30,393 nucleotides of DNA. Source: a virus. Below, one piece after another: positions 1 to 9,539 of this stretch; positions within the stretch are counted from its first letter, which is position 1; each line of letters begins with the position of its first letter. The position numbers and the translations under genes are program-made. The notes beneath the pieces were generated by a model that saw only the letters and a list, made by a program, of their open reading frames with translations, searched no databases and had not been told where the DNA came from. Location of the stretch: the IMG/VR virus record IMGVR_UViG_3300017727_000090, positions 1 to 30,393 of that record; one strand, written 5' to 3'.

Positions 1-645
1 ACCACCAACGGATAGATTGAGTAGTCTGGAGTTAGCACCAGAAGCACTATTGGTTACATCAACATCAATACCATAGAATGTTGCACCAGCATTATTCCAA
101 GTTGATCCAATGTTTAATGCGGTGTCTGCAGTACTTAACGATGGAGTTGTAATGTCAATAGCACCAGAGAATGAATCAACTACGAATCTGTCAGTTGAAC
201 CGTCAGTGATTTTAAATGTGTTAGTTCCTAGAGTAGCAGCACCGGCAATAATTACATCACCAGTTCCATTAGTATCTATTGAAAGATTACCATTACTATT
301 TGTTGTGGAAATTTTATTTCCATTTAGAGTAATATTATCTACATTCCATTCATCAACTTTTTTAGCAGAGTCAACAATTGCTGCAGAGTTTGCAGTTATT
401 GTTCCATGACCATGATCTAAAAGATCTGTAAAATATTTACCACCAATAATATCAATATTTGCCGCGGCACCACTTGTTTCAGTACCTCTACCTACAAATA
501 GTTTACCGTAAGAAGTTACTGTCGCACTTTGTGCATCAACATAGGTACTAGCACCTTCACCATAGGCAAGTTCACCTTGACCAAGACTAGATGGTGTTGC
601 TGTTGGAGTTGTACTAGATCGTTTGATCTTTAAAATAGTTGCCAT
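1..645 (-). CDS. Tail-fibre-like virion protein, N-terminal part (runs off left edge)
   Basis: The frame is open from the ATG at 643-645 to the window edge: 215 codons without a stop, so the C-terminus is missing. The protein begins MATILKIKRSSTTPT and continues with GELAYGEG, GKLFVGRG and ITLNGNKISTTNSNGNLSID followed by TNGTGDVIIAG. The N/T/G-rich beta-repeat of the type LNGN.IST.NSNGNL.ID.NGTGDV is common in tail-fibre and adhesin-like proteins of marine myoviruses, so a virion-surface role is likely. A good ribosome site (AAGG, about 10 nt before ATG) lies in the 19-nt gap after the 81-aa gene, so it is probably co-transcribed from the late promoters at 1254-1290. Start and reading frame are clear; the exact function is inferred from composition, and no receptor-binding domain is visible in this part. 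Confidence 0.8.
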   Translation of the reverse strand, partial: MATILKIKRSSTTPTATPSSLGQGELAYGEGASTYVDAQSATVTSYGKLFVGRGTETSGAAANIDIIGGKYFTDLLDHGHGTITANSAAIVDSAKKVDEWNVDNITLNGNKISTTNSNGNLSIDTNGTGDVIIAGAATLGTNTFKITDGSTDRFVVDSFSGAIDITTPSLSTADTALNIGSTWNNAGATFYGIDVDVTNSASGANSRLLNLSVGG

Positions 646-664
646 TTCTTATTTACCTTGGGAA

Positions 665-910
665 TTAAAAGTTACCACAATTAATCTGTAATCCAGATTT
701 TTCCAAAATATTTTCTGCAATCCAAGTTCCTGTTGCAGAGTCATATTGAAGAACAGCACCATCAGTAGCTGTTGTAGTATTCACATCATTTAAATTGGAT
801 AGATTGGTAGAACCACTACCAGCTTTTGATACTGTAATTACTTGTGGTACATTAGATACAGTTACTTGTGACCTTGGGGAAGAAGAAGAAACTGATACAT
901 TGGTGTTCAT
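665..910 (-). CDS. Small virion protein with a fibre-type motif (81 aa)
   Basis: The product is S/T/V-rich with an unstructured-looking N-terminus (VSVSSSSPRSQVTVSNVP). A central segment, LSNLNDVNTTTATDGAVLQY, is followed by DSATGTW. The pattern L.DV....DG.vL.Yds.tg.W is a recurrent motif of phage fibre and adhesin proteins, so this is probably a structural protein, perhaps a fibre connector; that role is inferred. Its ATG overlaps the stop of the 108-aa gene (ATGA, 4 nt), which implies translational coupling. An AGGGG ribosome site lies 8 nt upstream, inside that gene. The tail-fibre-like gene follows after 19 nt. No membrane segment or signal peptide is visible. Confidence 0.75.
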   Translation of the reverse strand: MNTNVSVSSSSPRSQVTVSNVPQVITVSKAGSGSTNLSNLNDVNTTTATDGAVLQYDSATGTWIAENILEKSGLQINCGNF

Positions 911-1233
911 ATTGTTACCCCTGGATTAACTGTCGCAATACCTTCAATCACTCTGGTTTTTTTATTTGCAGGTGAGACAATAACAACATCATACAAATAT
1001 CTTCCTTCTGTAATGTCTGCCGTAGAAGCAGAAGTTAAAGATAAAGTTATCGTACCACTGTTTGCGACAGTGACGGTAAAATTAATGGAAGTCGTGCTAT
1101 AATATGATTTTTTTATCTTGGCCGTACCAGTGTACCCAGTTAAATCCCAGGCACTATTATTATCGTCATAGACGCCGACCTCAGCAGAAAAATCTGAGCC
1201 TTGATCAATATAAAGATTGTGTACTGCCGCCAT
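907..1233 (-). CDS. Small beta-rich virion protein, possibly BppU-like (108 aa)
   Basis: The protein begins MAAVHNLYIDQGSDFSAEV and has a block WDLTGYTGTAKIKKSY, then alternating beta-type stretches and TEGRYLYDVVIVSPANKKTR ending in IEGIATVNPGVTI. The layout 'D.G.df...v.v.D.nn...DLTGYt...kikks...G.y.YDv......TRviEGi.tV.P' belongs to a small beta-sandwich family widespread among cyanophages and other pelagic phages. It resembles the N-terminal domain of siphophage upper-baseplate proteins (BppU); that link is inference. It is the first gene after two tandem late promoters (1254-1261 and 1283-1290), consistent with high late expression. No clear Shine-Dalgarno precedes it. It overlaps the 81-aa gene by 4 nt. 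Confidence 0.8.
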   Translation of the reverse strand: MAAVHNLYIDQGSDFSAEVGVYDDNNSAWDLTGYTGTAKIKKSYYSTTSINFTVTVANSGTITLSLTSASTADITEGRYLYDVVIVSPANKKTRVIEGIATVNPGVTI

Positions 1234-1253
1234 AGGAGTTTACCACTTATTTG

Positions 1254-1261
1254 TATTTATA
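1254..1261 (-). promoter_or_regulatory. T4-type late promoter, proximal copy
   Basis: Read on the minus strand this is a perfect TATAAATA octamer, the T4 late promoter element recognised by the phage gp55 sigma-like factor with the gp33/gp45 co-activators. It lies 20 nt upstream of the ATG of the 108-aa gene in a 62-nt intergenic gap, so the leader would be very short. A second perfect copy lies 29 nt further upstream. Confidence 0.75.
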
Positions 1262-1282
1262 TCAAAAGATAATCTTCTTTAG

Positions 1283-1290
1283 TATTTATA
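1283..1290 (-). promoter_or_regulatory. T4-type late promoter, distal copy
   Basis: A second perfect TATAAATA on the minus strand, a few bases after the stop codon of the 73-aa coiled-coil gene. With the copy at 1254-1261 it forms a tandem pair serving the 108-aa/81-aa/tail-fibre genes. It is in an intergenic AT-rich stretch, so chance occurrence is possible, but two exact copies in 62 nt directly upstream of a structural gene favour function. Confidence 0.7.
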
Positions 1291-1295
1291 AAAAA

Positions 1296-1517
1296 TTACT
1301 TAGAAATTAATTCTCTTAATAAACATTTAAGGTCATTAATTTCTTCTTTTAGTGATCCGAGATTGGTCTCAATATCATTAATTCTGTTTTTTTCCATTTC
1401 TCTACTGGCACTAATTCTTAAATATTTTTCATATTCAGATTTATTTTTATTTACTATAGCATTGTTAGAAGATGTTCTAACAAGATCAGGTTGTCCATCA
1501 ACTTTATATTCTTTCAT
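1296..1517 (-). CDS. Small coiled-coil cyanophage protein (73 aa)
   Basis: The protein begins MKEYKVDGQPDLVRTSSNNA, followed by IVNKNKSEYEKYL. The C-terminal half (about residues 38-72) shows a heptad-like pattern (MEKNRINDIETNLGSLKEEI, then NDLKCLLRELI), which predicts a coiled coil. The opening 'KEYKVDG.P.LVR......NKSEYE.Y' is typical of a small protein found in many T4-like cyanophages beside structural genes. Its biochemical role is unknown; a coiled-coil chaperone or a structural adaptor for a fibre is possible but unproven. It starts one nucleotide after the stop of the 2129-aa gene and has no ribosome site of its own, so it is probably translationally coupled. The tandem late promoters follow its stop. 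Confidence 0.8.
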   Translation of the reverse strand: MKEYKVDGQPDLVRTSSNNAIVNKNKSEYEKYLRISASREMEKNRINDIETNLGSLKEEINDLKCLLRELISK

Positions 1518-1518
1518 A

Positions 1519-4500
1519 TCAAAGTGCCAATGCTAATGATCTAAAGTTTTTAATTTTAGGTACATTACTTTGATCATTCCCAACAAATATTACTTTTACA
1601 CTAAACTCTTGGAATTCTCTCAATGATTTAATTTCAAAATCAAAAGCCCTATATTCCTTAGAGTTTCTTGATGTTGGGTATGATAATGCGGGTACTAATT
1701 CATAATTCATATCATCAAAATCACCGGGACTTGAATTACCTTTCACTTTAACAAATACCTTAATATCACAATTTTGAGTTCTTATGGCATCAAATAAAAC
1801 TTTTACAGAAGTAGAAGAATTTTCAAGAATAACTTTCTTGATTATATAAGCAGAATGTTTTCCACCGGTCGGAGTGATCTCTGAACTGAGATCAAGATCA
1901 CCATTAGAATCAAGTTCTTTATTAATTCTATTTGATATTGTTATGTGAGATGATCCAGTAATATCAATAATGGGGCTTACTCTATCGGATAATGTTGACA
2001 TATTTACATATGTTTTTAAAGACCCGGATAATGTTGACTGGAAATTATCCATATTAGGTTCACTCATAATCAATTTTGGTTCTGTTAATTCATTCTCTAT
2101 TAAATTATCAATACCCAATAAAGGTCTTACTATAAATGATGATTGTTTTGTGTTACCTATACTAGTTCCACTAACTGTAAGTAAACTTGTTTCACTGACA
2201 GTATTTTGTGGAGTAAAAATATTAATAGATGGAGTTATTGATTCATATTGAATATTTTTTGTAGCAAGAATTTCATTTCCGCCAGTTTGTATTGTTTCAT
2301 TTGCTTGATATGGTACAGTAATTTCATACTCATCCATACTGATGACTCTAGATATAGTATGTGTAGTATTTAATTGATTTAATAATATTCCGTTCAATTG
2401 AAAACAACTCACAACAGACCCAGAACTATGTGAAATTGCCGTAGTTCCAAATTCTCCTCTAACGCAATTAGTAAAACTACCATTAGATACACCAGAGTAT
2501 GAAATAATTTCATCATCAATTTTGAAAAATCCTTTATTACTAACAGATACTAGCGAGTTATTAATAACATTCCATCCATCAAGCGATGGATTAAAGTTAC
2601 TTGTATCAAGTATATCCGTGATAGAAATATTTGATTGGTTTCCAGATATTTGAGATACTAGTTTTAAGTTTGATTTATTTGTAGCAACATTAGTTAGGGT
2701 TACTTTATTACCCGTACTATTCATACCATGATTTGTCTGGAAAACTTTAACTACTGATGACCCATCTACAAACTTAATAGGATTAGTAGATAATTTTTGA
2801 TCTTGTATTGGGGAATTTGGTAATACTGCTGTATATGTCGTATTTGTATCAAATTTTGCTCTATTTAATACAAACTTAACATCTTCAAATTGATCCGGAG
2901 TCCATATACTTTGGTTTGATGATTTATATAAAACACCGACAGCTGGTTGTTTATCAATAAAGAGTCCGGTTGTTACATCAACTTCACCTAATCTAGAAAC
3001 CCACATATTATAATTTTTATTAGTTGTTCTTACAACAAATACATAACTATTATTACTTGTTAGATATAATGGATTGTCAAAAGTAAATGTAGTGGGTTCA
3101 GATGCATCTGATGAAATTTTAACATCATTTGATTGTACTGTGACTACAGAACCAGGTACAATTGACTGAGTTGGCAATCCATTTTCTACAGTTCGTATAT
3201 CAATAGTAACTGGCAGAGTTTCATCTTTGGTTAGGAAATATACTTGAATAGAAGTTATAAATGCACCTTCTTCACCAATGAAGAAAGACTGTGCAATTGG
3301 ATCATGACCAGCAGGTCGTGGTGGTGGATCTGGAATAAATCTTGTTGTTGATTGGGTGACAGCAGTAGCTGTCAATTCAGGAGCTTCTAGTGTAGTTACT
3401 GTAGATGTGACATCAAGTTGTGTCCCTTGAGAATAATATTGAGCAATTGCATATGATCCGGTAATATTTTTGACTTGTAAATTATCAGGAATATCAGAAA
3501 TTGAGAAAGTCAAATCTCCAGTTTCAAATTCTCTACCAGGAAGTATTACAAATGCTGATAAATTTCCAAACTCATCACTATATAAATGTTGACTAGATTT
3601 TCCCGAATTAGCAACTGCACCAGAGTTTCTACCAACAATCATAAACTCTGTGCCTGGATATGTAGGATTGATATCCGAATTATCAGTAGATCTCACATCA
3701 TTTACTGCTAAAATAGTTCCTCCAGAGACATACCCATTAGAAAAATCAGATGATTTAATTTTAGTACTATCTTGGAAATCGTATGGACTTACTACAGTAG
3801 CAGATAATCTACTGTCAGGAATAACCTGGACGCTAATATCAGAAGGATTTTGTTTTTTATAAAAATCAACTTTTTCACCTACGAGAAATGTTCCGGTGAT
3901 AGATAAATCTCTTAATAAATTTGGATAAATTATGTCGCTAGATTCTACTTCATCAATATAAAAATAAAATCTAGTGTTTGGTTTTAATAATGTTGATCCA
4001 GTTGTAATAACTCTAGATCTAGCATATCTCAAATCTCTAATATTTTGAATGGTATCTCCAGATTCTAGTTCAAAATTTAAATTATTAATATCAAACTCAG
4101 TACCATTATTAGTTGATGTTATTAAAGTTCCTCCAGATACTCTATCAACGTCAGTCGTCCAACCATCCCAAATTTGTCCACTTGGTACTACTAAATCAAA
4201 TAAGTCCGTGAATGGTGTTGTGAGATCTATACTTTGAGTTTCTATGACTTCTCTTTGGGTATCATACCAGATATCTTTTTTGGGAAAGACATCCATATTT
4301 CCAATCCAAGAAAATACTTCATATGGAAAAAGATTTTCAACTCTACTAGAGTAATTTTGTTCTACTAAAGGCACTTCTTCAAATGGAATACTAATATATG
4401 ATTTACTTAAAATAGCAGTGCTTTCGGAGTCGGCAAAGTATAAACCAACACCAGTTACTGATGGATATGGTCTGACTAAGTTTTTATCTAAATCAATAGA

Positions 4501-7500
4501 AGCAGAATAATCTTCATTATTTAAATCTGCAACATCAGTCGAAACAAATCCATCAACTACAAATCCATTTTTAAATCTATTTTTACCTTCTTCATCTAGT
4601 ATATTTAAATTATTTGTATTAACTTCTAATAAAGATAAAGAAGTATACTCCTCAAGGTTAATAATTCTATCTTCAAGTTTTCCTATATCTTTCATAGTAT
4701 AATTTCTAGTCTTCTCCATTTTAACTTCAGCTTGAGTAACATCCTTCAGGTATGGAGGAAGATGAATAGTCGCTATAAGTAACCCTGCACTTTCATCATC
4801 AGATAAACCCGGTTCTACAGAATCTGAACCCTGAATTACTCTAAGTGCTCCTGAATTATATCCATATTTTTCACCAGCTATAGTAAGATATACTTTATCA
4901 ACTCTCCCTGTATAAAAACTATAGTCAGATATGAATACATTTTCAGCTGAAGGAATCTTTTGATTAGTACTAAATGATGCTTCGTATATGTTAAATGGTG
5001 AATTAGTAGCAGTTTCTGAACATGGAGATGATATAGTTCCAACTGAAGATCCCGAAGACGCAGAAACTGTATACCTAAAATCAATCATATCCGCCATAGA
5101 AACAAAATTGAAAGCTTGAGGAATATCTTCATAATTCACTGATCCATATGATTCTTTAGAGTAAAAATCATTTTCTGTATTACTATGTTCGAAATAATCA
5201 AATACAACAACCAGTTTTTTATCTGGTTGAGCTGCAGAATTTTTTCTAACTAGTTTTGATATTCTATAAAAATTATTAGTATCATTTCTAACTAATTTAA
5301 AATCATCCTTAACATTTATATATTTTCCATATGTAGATGTTTTAATAAATATTCCCGATACTGAATTTGATGACACAACATCAACAGATATTGTTAAATT
5401 ACTACCTGGTTGGAATTTAGTTCCTGACAAATATACAACATAAACCAGATTTGAATTCTTAGATACAATTCTTGCTCTAATATTACCTTTTTTAATTACA
5501 TCACCAACATTAATATGAGTGCTATCATTTAACAATAAAGAATCAAATAACTCAGATGCACCACTATTAGCGTTAATTGATTGGTGAATTGCGTGTACTT
5601 TAATTACATCCGAAAACTTTAGAGATATTTCTTTATCCGTATACCTAGTGCCATAAACATTGTTAGAGGCAGATTTTACTTTAGATACTTCTAGGAAGTT
5701 ATAATTCCTCCTAGTTTTAGTTCTAATAGTTGGATTTCCAATTTGCTCTGTGTAATATACAGTTATTGATTCTCCATTAGTTAACCCAGTAGAAGAAAGA
5801 GTAACAATATTAGTAGCTACTTGAGTAGTTACAGCACCAGTAACTTTACCGGAACTAGTAGTTACAATTATATTGTCTTTATTAATAACATTACCAGATT
5901 CTACTTGTATAGTAACTTGTCCGCCACTACCTGCTGTAGTATTTTCGGTTATTAATCTACTGTGAACATAATCATCACTAGATTCAACTGGTTTTAAAGA
6001 TATTCTATTAGTTAAACCATTTTTAGAAGTATGTAACTTACAAATTTGTTTTGATGCATTATAATATGTACCCGCAGTGACGGCAGTGGATAATGTGACT
6101 GTGCTTGATGTTACAGAAGATACTTCAACCGGAGTTTCATTACCCAACTTTATTTTTGATTGTGGAAATATTTCAAAACCAAATGAAGTATTTACGCCGG
6201 TGAGAGTAGTACCATTAACCGTAAATGAAGATCCTGACAAGGAAACTGAATCTAGTTTAACAGTACAAGAAAAACCACTATTTTTACTGAATGTTCTAAC
6301 ATTTTCCAATACCCCTTTACTTATTAAAGTTATTGTAGTAGTACTAGGAAGTGAAAAGTTACTTGACTTTATTAGTTCATTTGAATTAAATGAACCAGAA
6401 ACTTGTTTTAGTCTAACTACAGAACCAACTATATCATGAACGAAACCAGTAGCTCCAGATATAGATCCAGTTATGAAATCACCAGCAGATATCCCAGCAA
6501 CCGATGACAAAGTTAGTTTATCAAAAACAGATACATCAGTAACATACAATTTGTCACTTCCATTAAGACCCAAAGCTTTTGATATACCAATTTGATTACC
6601 ATCTACATCAGATAATAATAAGTCATCATTAAAATTAACCGTCCCACTAGCATCTGATACATTTACATAAGAACCAATTTGTAGTATAGATCCCTCGTTG
6701 TTAATTGACTGTGTTTTTCTTGGTTTTGGTACTATTCTATATTGTTTCTTTTCATTTAGAACTTCAAAACCTTCTACAGATGCTTTACCTTCGGAAAGTT
6801 CTATAACAAAGTAATCCTTACCAATAATATATGTTGATACACCATCACCATATTCACCGACAGCCGAACTTGTAGCACCAGCAGGAATTTCATTTACAAT
6901 AATCTTACCTTCAACGGTAACATCATTTAAATTATATATACCACCATTAGTTCCATTATTAAGAGCTTCTTTAATTTTAATTTGATATGGTCTTGTAGTA
7001 AAACTACCATGATTACTATAACTTCTTCTAGCTAAATTTCTCTCTAGTTCAGAATAAGCTGATTGCAATGCATCAGCTTGTTGGGTTATGTCACCATCTT
7101 CAAATCTTAATAATTCAATAAAATTAGAATTTTCAGAAATTAGAAGGTTTTGTTTTACTAATTTTAGTTCAAATTGTAATCTATCTGCTCCCGGCGATGC
7201 AAAATTACTTGCACCTGTAGAATTATCATATAATTTAGAATCTTCCTCGGAAGTAACAACACTTTCAATAACTTGAAGACCAACCTTATATGATGGTCTT
7301 ATGGAATACTGTTCTAATATAATTTGTTGGGTTAAAACTTCGACAAAAAATCCTCTAATAAAATAAACACCAGAATTAATAGTAGCAGTAGATCCACTAT
7401 AAGCAGTTGCATTTTGTACTGTAGTAACTGCTACAGCATTACCAGATGAATCCAAAAGAACTTCATTATTTTTAAATTCTTTTATCTGAACACCTTCCTC

Positions 7501-7908
7501 CTCAATACCACCGTAATTATAAGCAACATACAAAGTATTAGTATCTTTTTCAGAAAGAGTACTAGTTAATGTATTTGTGACTTCAGCTTTAACTCCAGAA
7601 GTAGCCCCAGTTAATACTTTTCCTTTTAGAGAACTAAGAGTTGACTCTACAGAAAATCCATTTACTATAGGTTGAATCAAAACAGCCTTAGCTAAAAGGT
7701 CATAATTTACGTTACCGGGGATAACAAGAGATCCATCCTTAAATATATGCTGACCAAATCTTTCAATTTGATTTTGCAAAATTGATTGAAGAGTATTTAA
7801 TTCTCTTGTCTGAACTGAATATCCCGGTTTAAATAGTACTTTTTGATAATTTTTTGAACTATCAAAATCGTCAAAATACGGAGATATTTTAGTATTTGTT
7901 TCCTGCAT
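1519..7908 (-). CDS. Giant DUF4815-type baseplate/fibre-associated virion protein (2129 aa)
   Basis: Residues about 9-70 carry the DUF4815 signature: SPYFDDFDSSKNYQKVLFKP, then PGYSVQTRELNTLQSILQNQ and FGQHIFKDGS. GVYFIRGFFVEV (about 175) and DNSTGASNFASPGADRL (about 227-245) continue it. A helical segment at about 1056-1116 (KLEDRIINLEEYTSLSLLEV ... RFKNGFVVDGF) and a beta-rich domain at about 1530-1690 (HDPIAQSFFIGEEGAFITSI ... DVKFVLNRAKF) are hallmarks of large cyanophage structural proteins. Near the C-terminus is FFKIDDEIISYSG...CVRGEFGTTAISH, a module also present in neighbouring giants. The gene occupies the place of T4 genes 9/10 (outer baseplate, fibre attachment), so a baseplate-periphery role is likely but inferred. 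An AAGG ribosome site precedes the ATG; a candidate late promoter lies at 7942-7949. Confidence 0.88.
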   Translation of the reverse strand: MQETNTKISPYFDDFDSSKNYQKVLFKPGYSVQTRELNTLQSILQNQIERFGQHIFKDGSLVIPGNVNYDLLAKAVLIQPIVNGFSVESTLSSLKGKVLTGATSGVKAEVTNTLTSTLSEKDTNTLYVAYNYGGIEEEGVQIKEFKNNEVLLDSSGNAVAVTTVQNATAYSGSTATINSGVYFIRGFFVEVLTQQIILEQYSIRPSYKVGLQVIESVVTSEEDSKLYDNSTGASNFASPGADRLQFELKLVKQNLLISENSNFIELLRFEDGDITQQADALQSAYSELERNLARRSYSNHGSFTTRPYQIKIKEALNNGTNGGIYNLNDVTVEGKIIVNEIPAGATSSAVGEYGDGVSTYIIGKDYFVIELSEGKASVEGFEVLNEKKQYRIVPKPRKTQSINNEGSILQIGSYVNVSDASGTVNFNDDLLLSDVDGNQIGISKALGLNGSDKLYVTDVSVFDKLTLSSVAGISAGDFITGSISGATGFVHDIVGSVVRLKQVSGSFNSNELIKSSNFSLPSTTTITLISKGVLENVRTFSKNSGFSCTVKLDSVSLSGSSFTVNGTTLTGVNTSFGFEIFPQSKIKLGNETPVEVSSVTSSTVTLSTAVTAGTYYNASKQICKLHTSKNGLTNRISLKPVESSDDYVHSRLITENTTAGSGGQVTIQVESGNVINKDNIIVTTSSGKVTGAVTTQVATNIVTLSSTGLTNGESITVYYTEQIGNPTIRTKTRRNYNFLEVSKVKSASNNVYGTRYTDKEISLKFSDVIKVHAIHQSINANSGASELFDSLLLNDSTHINVGDVIKKGNIRARIVSKNSNLVYVVYLSGTKFQPGSNLTISVDVVSSNSVSGIFIKTSTYGKYINVKDDFKLVRNDTNNFYRISKLVRKNSAAQPDKKLVVVFDYFEHSNTENDFYSKESYGSVNYEDIPQAFNFVSMADMIDFRYTVSASSGSSVGTISSPCSETATNSPFNIYEASFSTNQKIPSAENVFISDYSFYTGRVDKVYLTIAGEKYGYNSGALRVIQGSDSVEPGLSDDESAGLLIATIHLPPYLKDVTQAEVKMEKTRNYTMKDIGKLEDRIINLEEYTSLSLLEVNTNNLNILDEEGKNRFKNGFVVDGFVSTDVADLNNEDYSASIDLDKNLVRPYPSVTGVGLYFADSESTAILSKSYISIPFEEVPLVEQNYSSRVENLFPYEVFSWIGNMDVFPKKDIWYDTQREVIETQSIDLTTPFTDLFDLVVPSGQIWDGWTTDVDRVSGGTLITSTNNGTEFDINNLNFELESGDTIQNIRDLRYARSRVITTGSTLLKPNTRFYFYIDEVESSDIIYPNLLRDLSITGTFLVGEKVDFYKKQNPSDISVQVIPDSRLSATVVSPYDFQDSTKIKSSDFSNGYVSGGTILAVNDVRSTDNSDINPTYPGTEFMIVGRNSGAVANSGKSSQHLYSDEFGNLSAFVILPGREFETGDLTFSISDIPDNLQVKNITGSYAIAQYYSQGTQLDVTSTVTTLEAPELTATAVTQSTTRFIPDPPPRPAGHDPIAQSFFIGEEGAFITSIQVYFLTKDETLPVTIDIRTVENGLPTQSIVPGSVVTVQSNDVKISSDASEPTTFTFDNPLYLTSNNSYVFVVRTTNKNYNMWVSRLGEVDVTTGLFIDKQPAVGVLYKSSNQSIWTPDQFEDVKFVLNRAKFDTNTTYTAVLPNSPIQDQKLSTNPIKFVDGSSVVKVFQTNHGMNSTGNKVTLTNVATNKSNLKLVSQISGNQSNISITDILDTSNFNPSLDGWNVINNSLVSVSNKGFFKIDDEIISYSGVSNGSFTNCVRGEFGTTAISHSSGSVVSCFQLNGILLNQLNTTHTISRVISMDEYEITVPYQANETIQTGGNEILATKNIQYESITPSINIFTPQNTVSETSLLTVSGTSIGNTKQSSFIVRPLLGIDNLIENELTEPKLIMSEPNMDNFQSTLSGSLKTYVNMSTLSDRVSPIIDITGSSHITISNRINKELDSNGDLDLSSEITPTGGKHSAYIIKKVILENSSTSVKVLFDAIRTQNCDIKVFVKVKGNSSPGDFDDMNYELVPALSYPTSRNSKEYRAFDFEIKSLREFQEFSVKVIFVGNDQSNVPKIKNFRSLALAL

Positions 7909-7941
7909 TATTGTGAGCCTTCAGGGTGTTTTACTTTTTAT

Positions 7942-7949
7942 TATTTATT
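7942..7949 (-). promoter_or_regulatory. Candidate late promoter (AATAAATA) before the 2129-aa gene
   Basis: On the minus strand the 41-nt gap between gp8 and the 2129-aa gene contains AATAAATA, one mismatch from the T4 late consensus, abutting the gp8 stop codon. The distance to the ATG at 7908 is about 33 nt, with a GAAGG ribosome site between. The surroundings are very AT-rich, so a chance match is possible. Confidence 0.5.
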
Positions 7950-9512
7950 TTAGAATTCTACTACTAATTTGACATCTTCAATTTGATCATTTGATCTATT
8001 TACTGCTTTTCTATTTTCAACATAGATAATATTACCACTATTTTTTTTAACTTCTGGAGTAGCATATCCATCAGTAAAATTTACACCAAATGATAAAGAA
8101 TCTGCAGTTGCATCAGGTGTTCCTTCAATAGATGTTCCGCCGCCACCTGGTGTAAATGATATTTCATTATTCCCGCTAAAAGGAATATTTTTATATCTGA
8201 ATGCAGTAGTTTGACTGCTATCAGCATCCAAGAATTCATTCTGATAATATCTTAAAACTTTAGAAACCGTATCATAGTGAATTACTCTTCCTATAGCACC
8301 CGTAGTAGCCTGTTTAATTATCTGACCAGCTTGAAAATCTCCAGTGGGAGCGCCAGTACCACTTGATGGAAATTTTATAGAAAAACAAGCTGTAGCAGTA
8401 GTTGTAGTTAAATCTGTTGACGACAAGTTTTGTGGGTCTGAAATCAAACCAAATCTTCTAAATTGAGAATTAACTGGAATATCTCCATCACCCTCTAAAA
8501 AGTCTAATGACTTATTGATCATAACTCTAAAACCACCAAGTTCTAAAGCAGGGTTTGATCCATGACCACCAGTCGGTCCAATCACAACATCAACTGTTAT
8601 ACCCAATGTTATTTTACTTCCTGTTCTTGATAATGCATCTGATTCTGAACTATAACCTTCAGTCAAGATAACTGTTCCTCTTGTATATCCAGTACCGACA
8701 CTTTGTATAGATACCGTAGATACTGATCCAGAAGTTACAATAAACTTTGCTACAGCACCACTACCATCACCGAGTATTGGGCAAAAATATGTGCCATTAG
8801 TTATACTAGAACCTTTATTTGTCAGCACCAGTTGATTGATAGCACCATCAACAGCTGCTGCAGCAACTGATGAGTCAGTTTTAACTGGAATAAAATCTGA
8901 GGATACAAATCTAACATAATCGGAAATACTAATGGTATACATATATTTCCATATATATCCATCACCACCATCAGATTCAAAAGTTGTTTGAGTTCCAGTT
9001 GGTTCTACTGTTGATACTTTACCAGTAGTATTATCTGCATCAGTTCCATTAAAAATACACTTATATACCTTAAAATCACTATTAACTACATAAAATTGCG
9101 ACTCATACAAACTAGTTTGTCCATTTAATGATGGGTTTACCTTAGAATAATTATCCCTATACATATCATATTTTACTCCAGTTTGCCAATTAATTCTTCT
9201 AACTACTTGAGAAAGATCTGCTCTATTGACTCTCTTCAAAGAAATCATATCATCATAAATTTCATTTAAATCATTAAATGAATCGTATGGTTCTGGTGGT
9301 GAGAATTCTGTAACAGAACTATTGGTACTATATCTCTCCAGCGTCCATGGTTGAGATCTTCCTGTAAATAAGTAAAGTTTACTTCTATATGCTTGGGCAG
9401 CTGCTGAAGCATCGTCTTCAGGAGTATTACTGGAATTATATGGTTCTTCCAATGATTCAATAAATTGTTCAGCTGCAAAAACCCTAAAATTATCAGTTAC
9501 TAGTGAGGGCAT
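7950..9512 (-). CDS. 8: Baseplate wedge protein gp8
   Basis: Recognised as the T4 gp8 family, the wedge protein that dimerises and holds gp7/gp10 in the baseplate. Motifs shared with T4 gp8 appear in order: LYLFTGRSQPW (residues 46-56; T4 has ITFGRSEPW), VVRRINW (103-109; T4 VIPRRDW), VYKCIFN (149-155; T4 VYRCLD) and GDGYIWKYMYTI (183-194; T4 GDGYVWEYLFEI). At 520 aa it is longer than T4 gp8 (334 aa). The extra C-terminal part includes a module IIKQATTGAIGRVIHYD that resembles segments of the neighbouring giants. A ribosome site, AGGA, lies 8 nt before the ATG. The gene follows the 3520-aa gene after 33 nt, and a candidate late promoter spans that gene's stop. Confidence 0.9.
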   Translation of the reverse strand: MPSLVTDNFRVFAAEQFIESLEEPYNSSNTPEDDASAAAQAYRSKLYLFTGRSQPWTLERYSTNSSVTEFSPPEPYDSFNDLNEIYDDMISLKRVNRADLSQVVRRINWQTGVKYDMYRDNYSKVNPSLNGQTSLYESQFYVVNSDFKVYKCIFNGTDADNTTGKVSTVEPTGTQTTFESDGGDGYIWKYMYTISISDYVRFVSSDFIPVKTDSSVAAAAVDGAINQLVLTNKGSSITNGTYFCPILGDGSGAVAKFIVTSGSVSTVSIQSVGTGYTRGTVILTEGYSSESDALSRTGSKITLGITVDVVIGPTGGHGSNPALELGGFRVMINKSLDFLEGDGDIPVNSQFRRFGLISDPQNLSSTDLTTTTATACFSIKFPSSGTGAPTGDFQAGQIIKQATTGAIGRVIHYDTVSKVLRYYQNEFLDADSSQTTAFRYKNIPFSGNNEISFTPGGGGTSIEGTPDATADSLSFGVNFTDGYATPEVKKNSGNIIYVENRKAVNRSNDQIEDVKLVVEF

Positions 9513-9539
9513 TATTTTTCCTATTAATATTTGTACTGT

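Noticed and set aside
110-409. Plus-strand open frame of 99 codons opposite the tail-fibre-like gene
   Set aside because: The minus-strand frame is continuous, starts with a good ribosome site and matches fibre-type motifs; the plus-strand frame is its low-complexity shadow.
646-664. GGTAAATA as a possible late promoter before the tail-fibre-like gene
   Set aside because: It has two mismatches from TATAAATA and coincides with the ribosome site AAGGTAA, which explains the sequence better.
6077-6439. Plus-strand open frame of 120 codons within the 2129-aa gene
   Set aside because: It lies wholly inside a convincing minus-strand structural gene, with no promoter or ribosome site and no recognisable protein motif.
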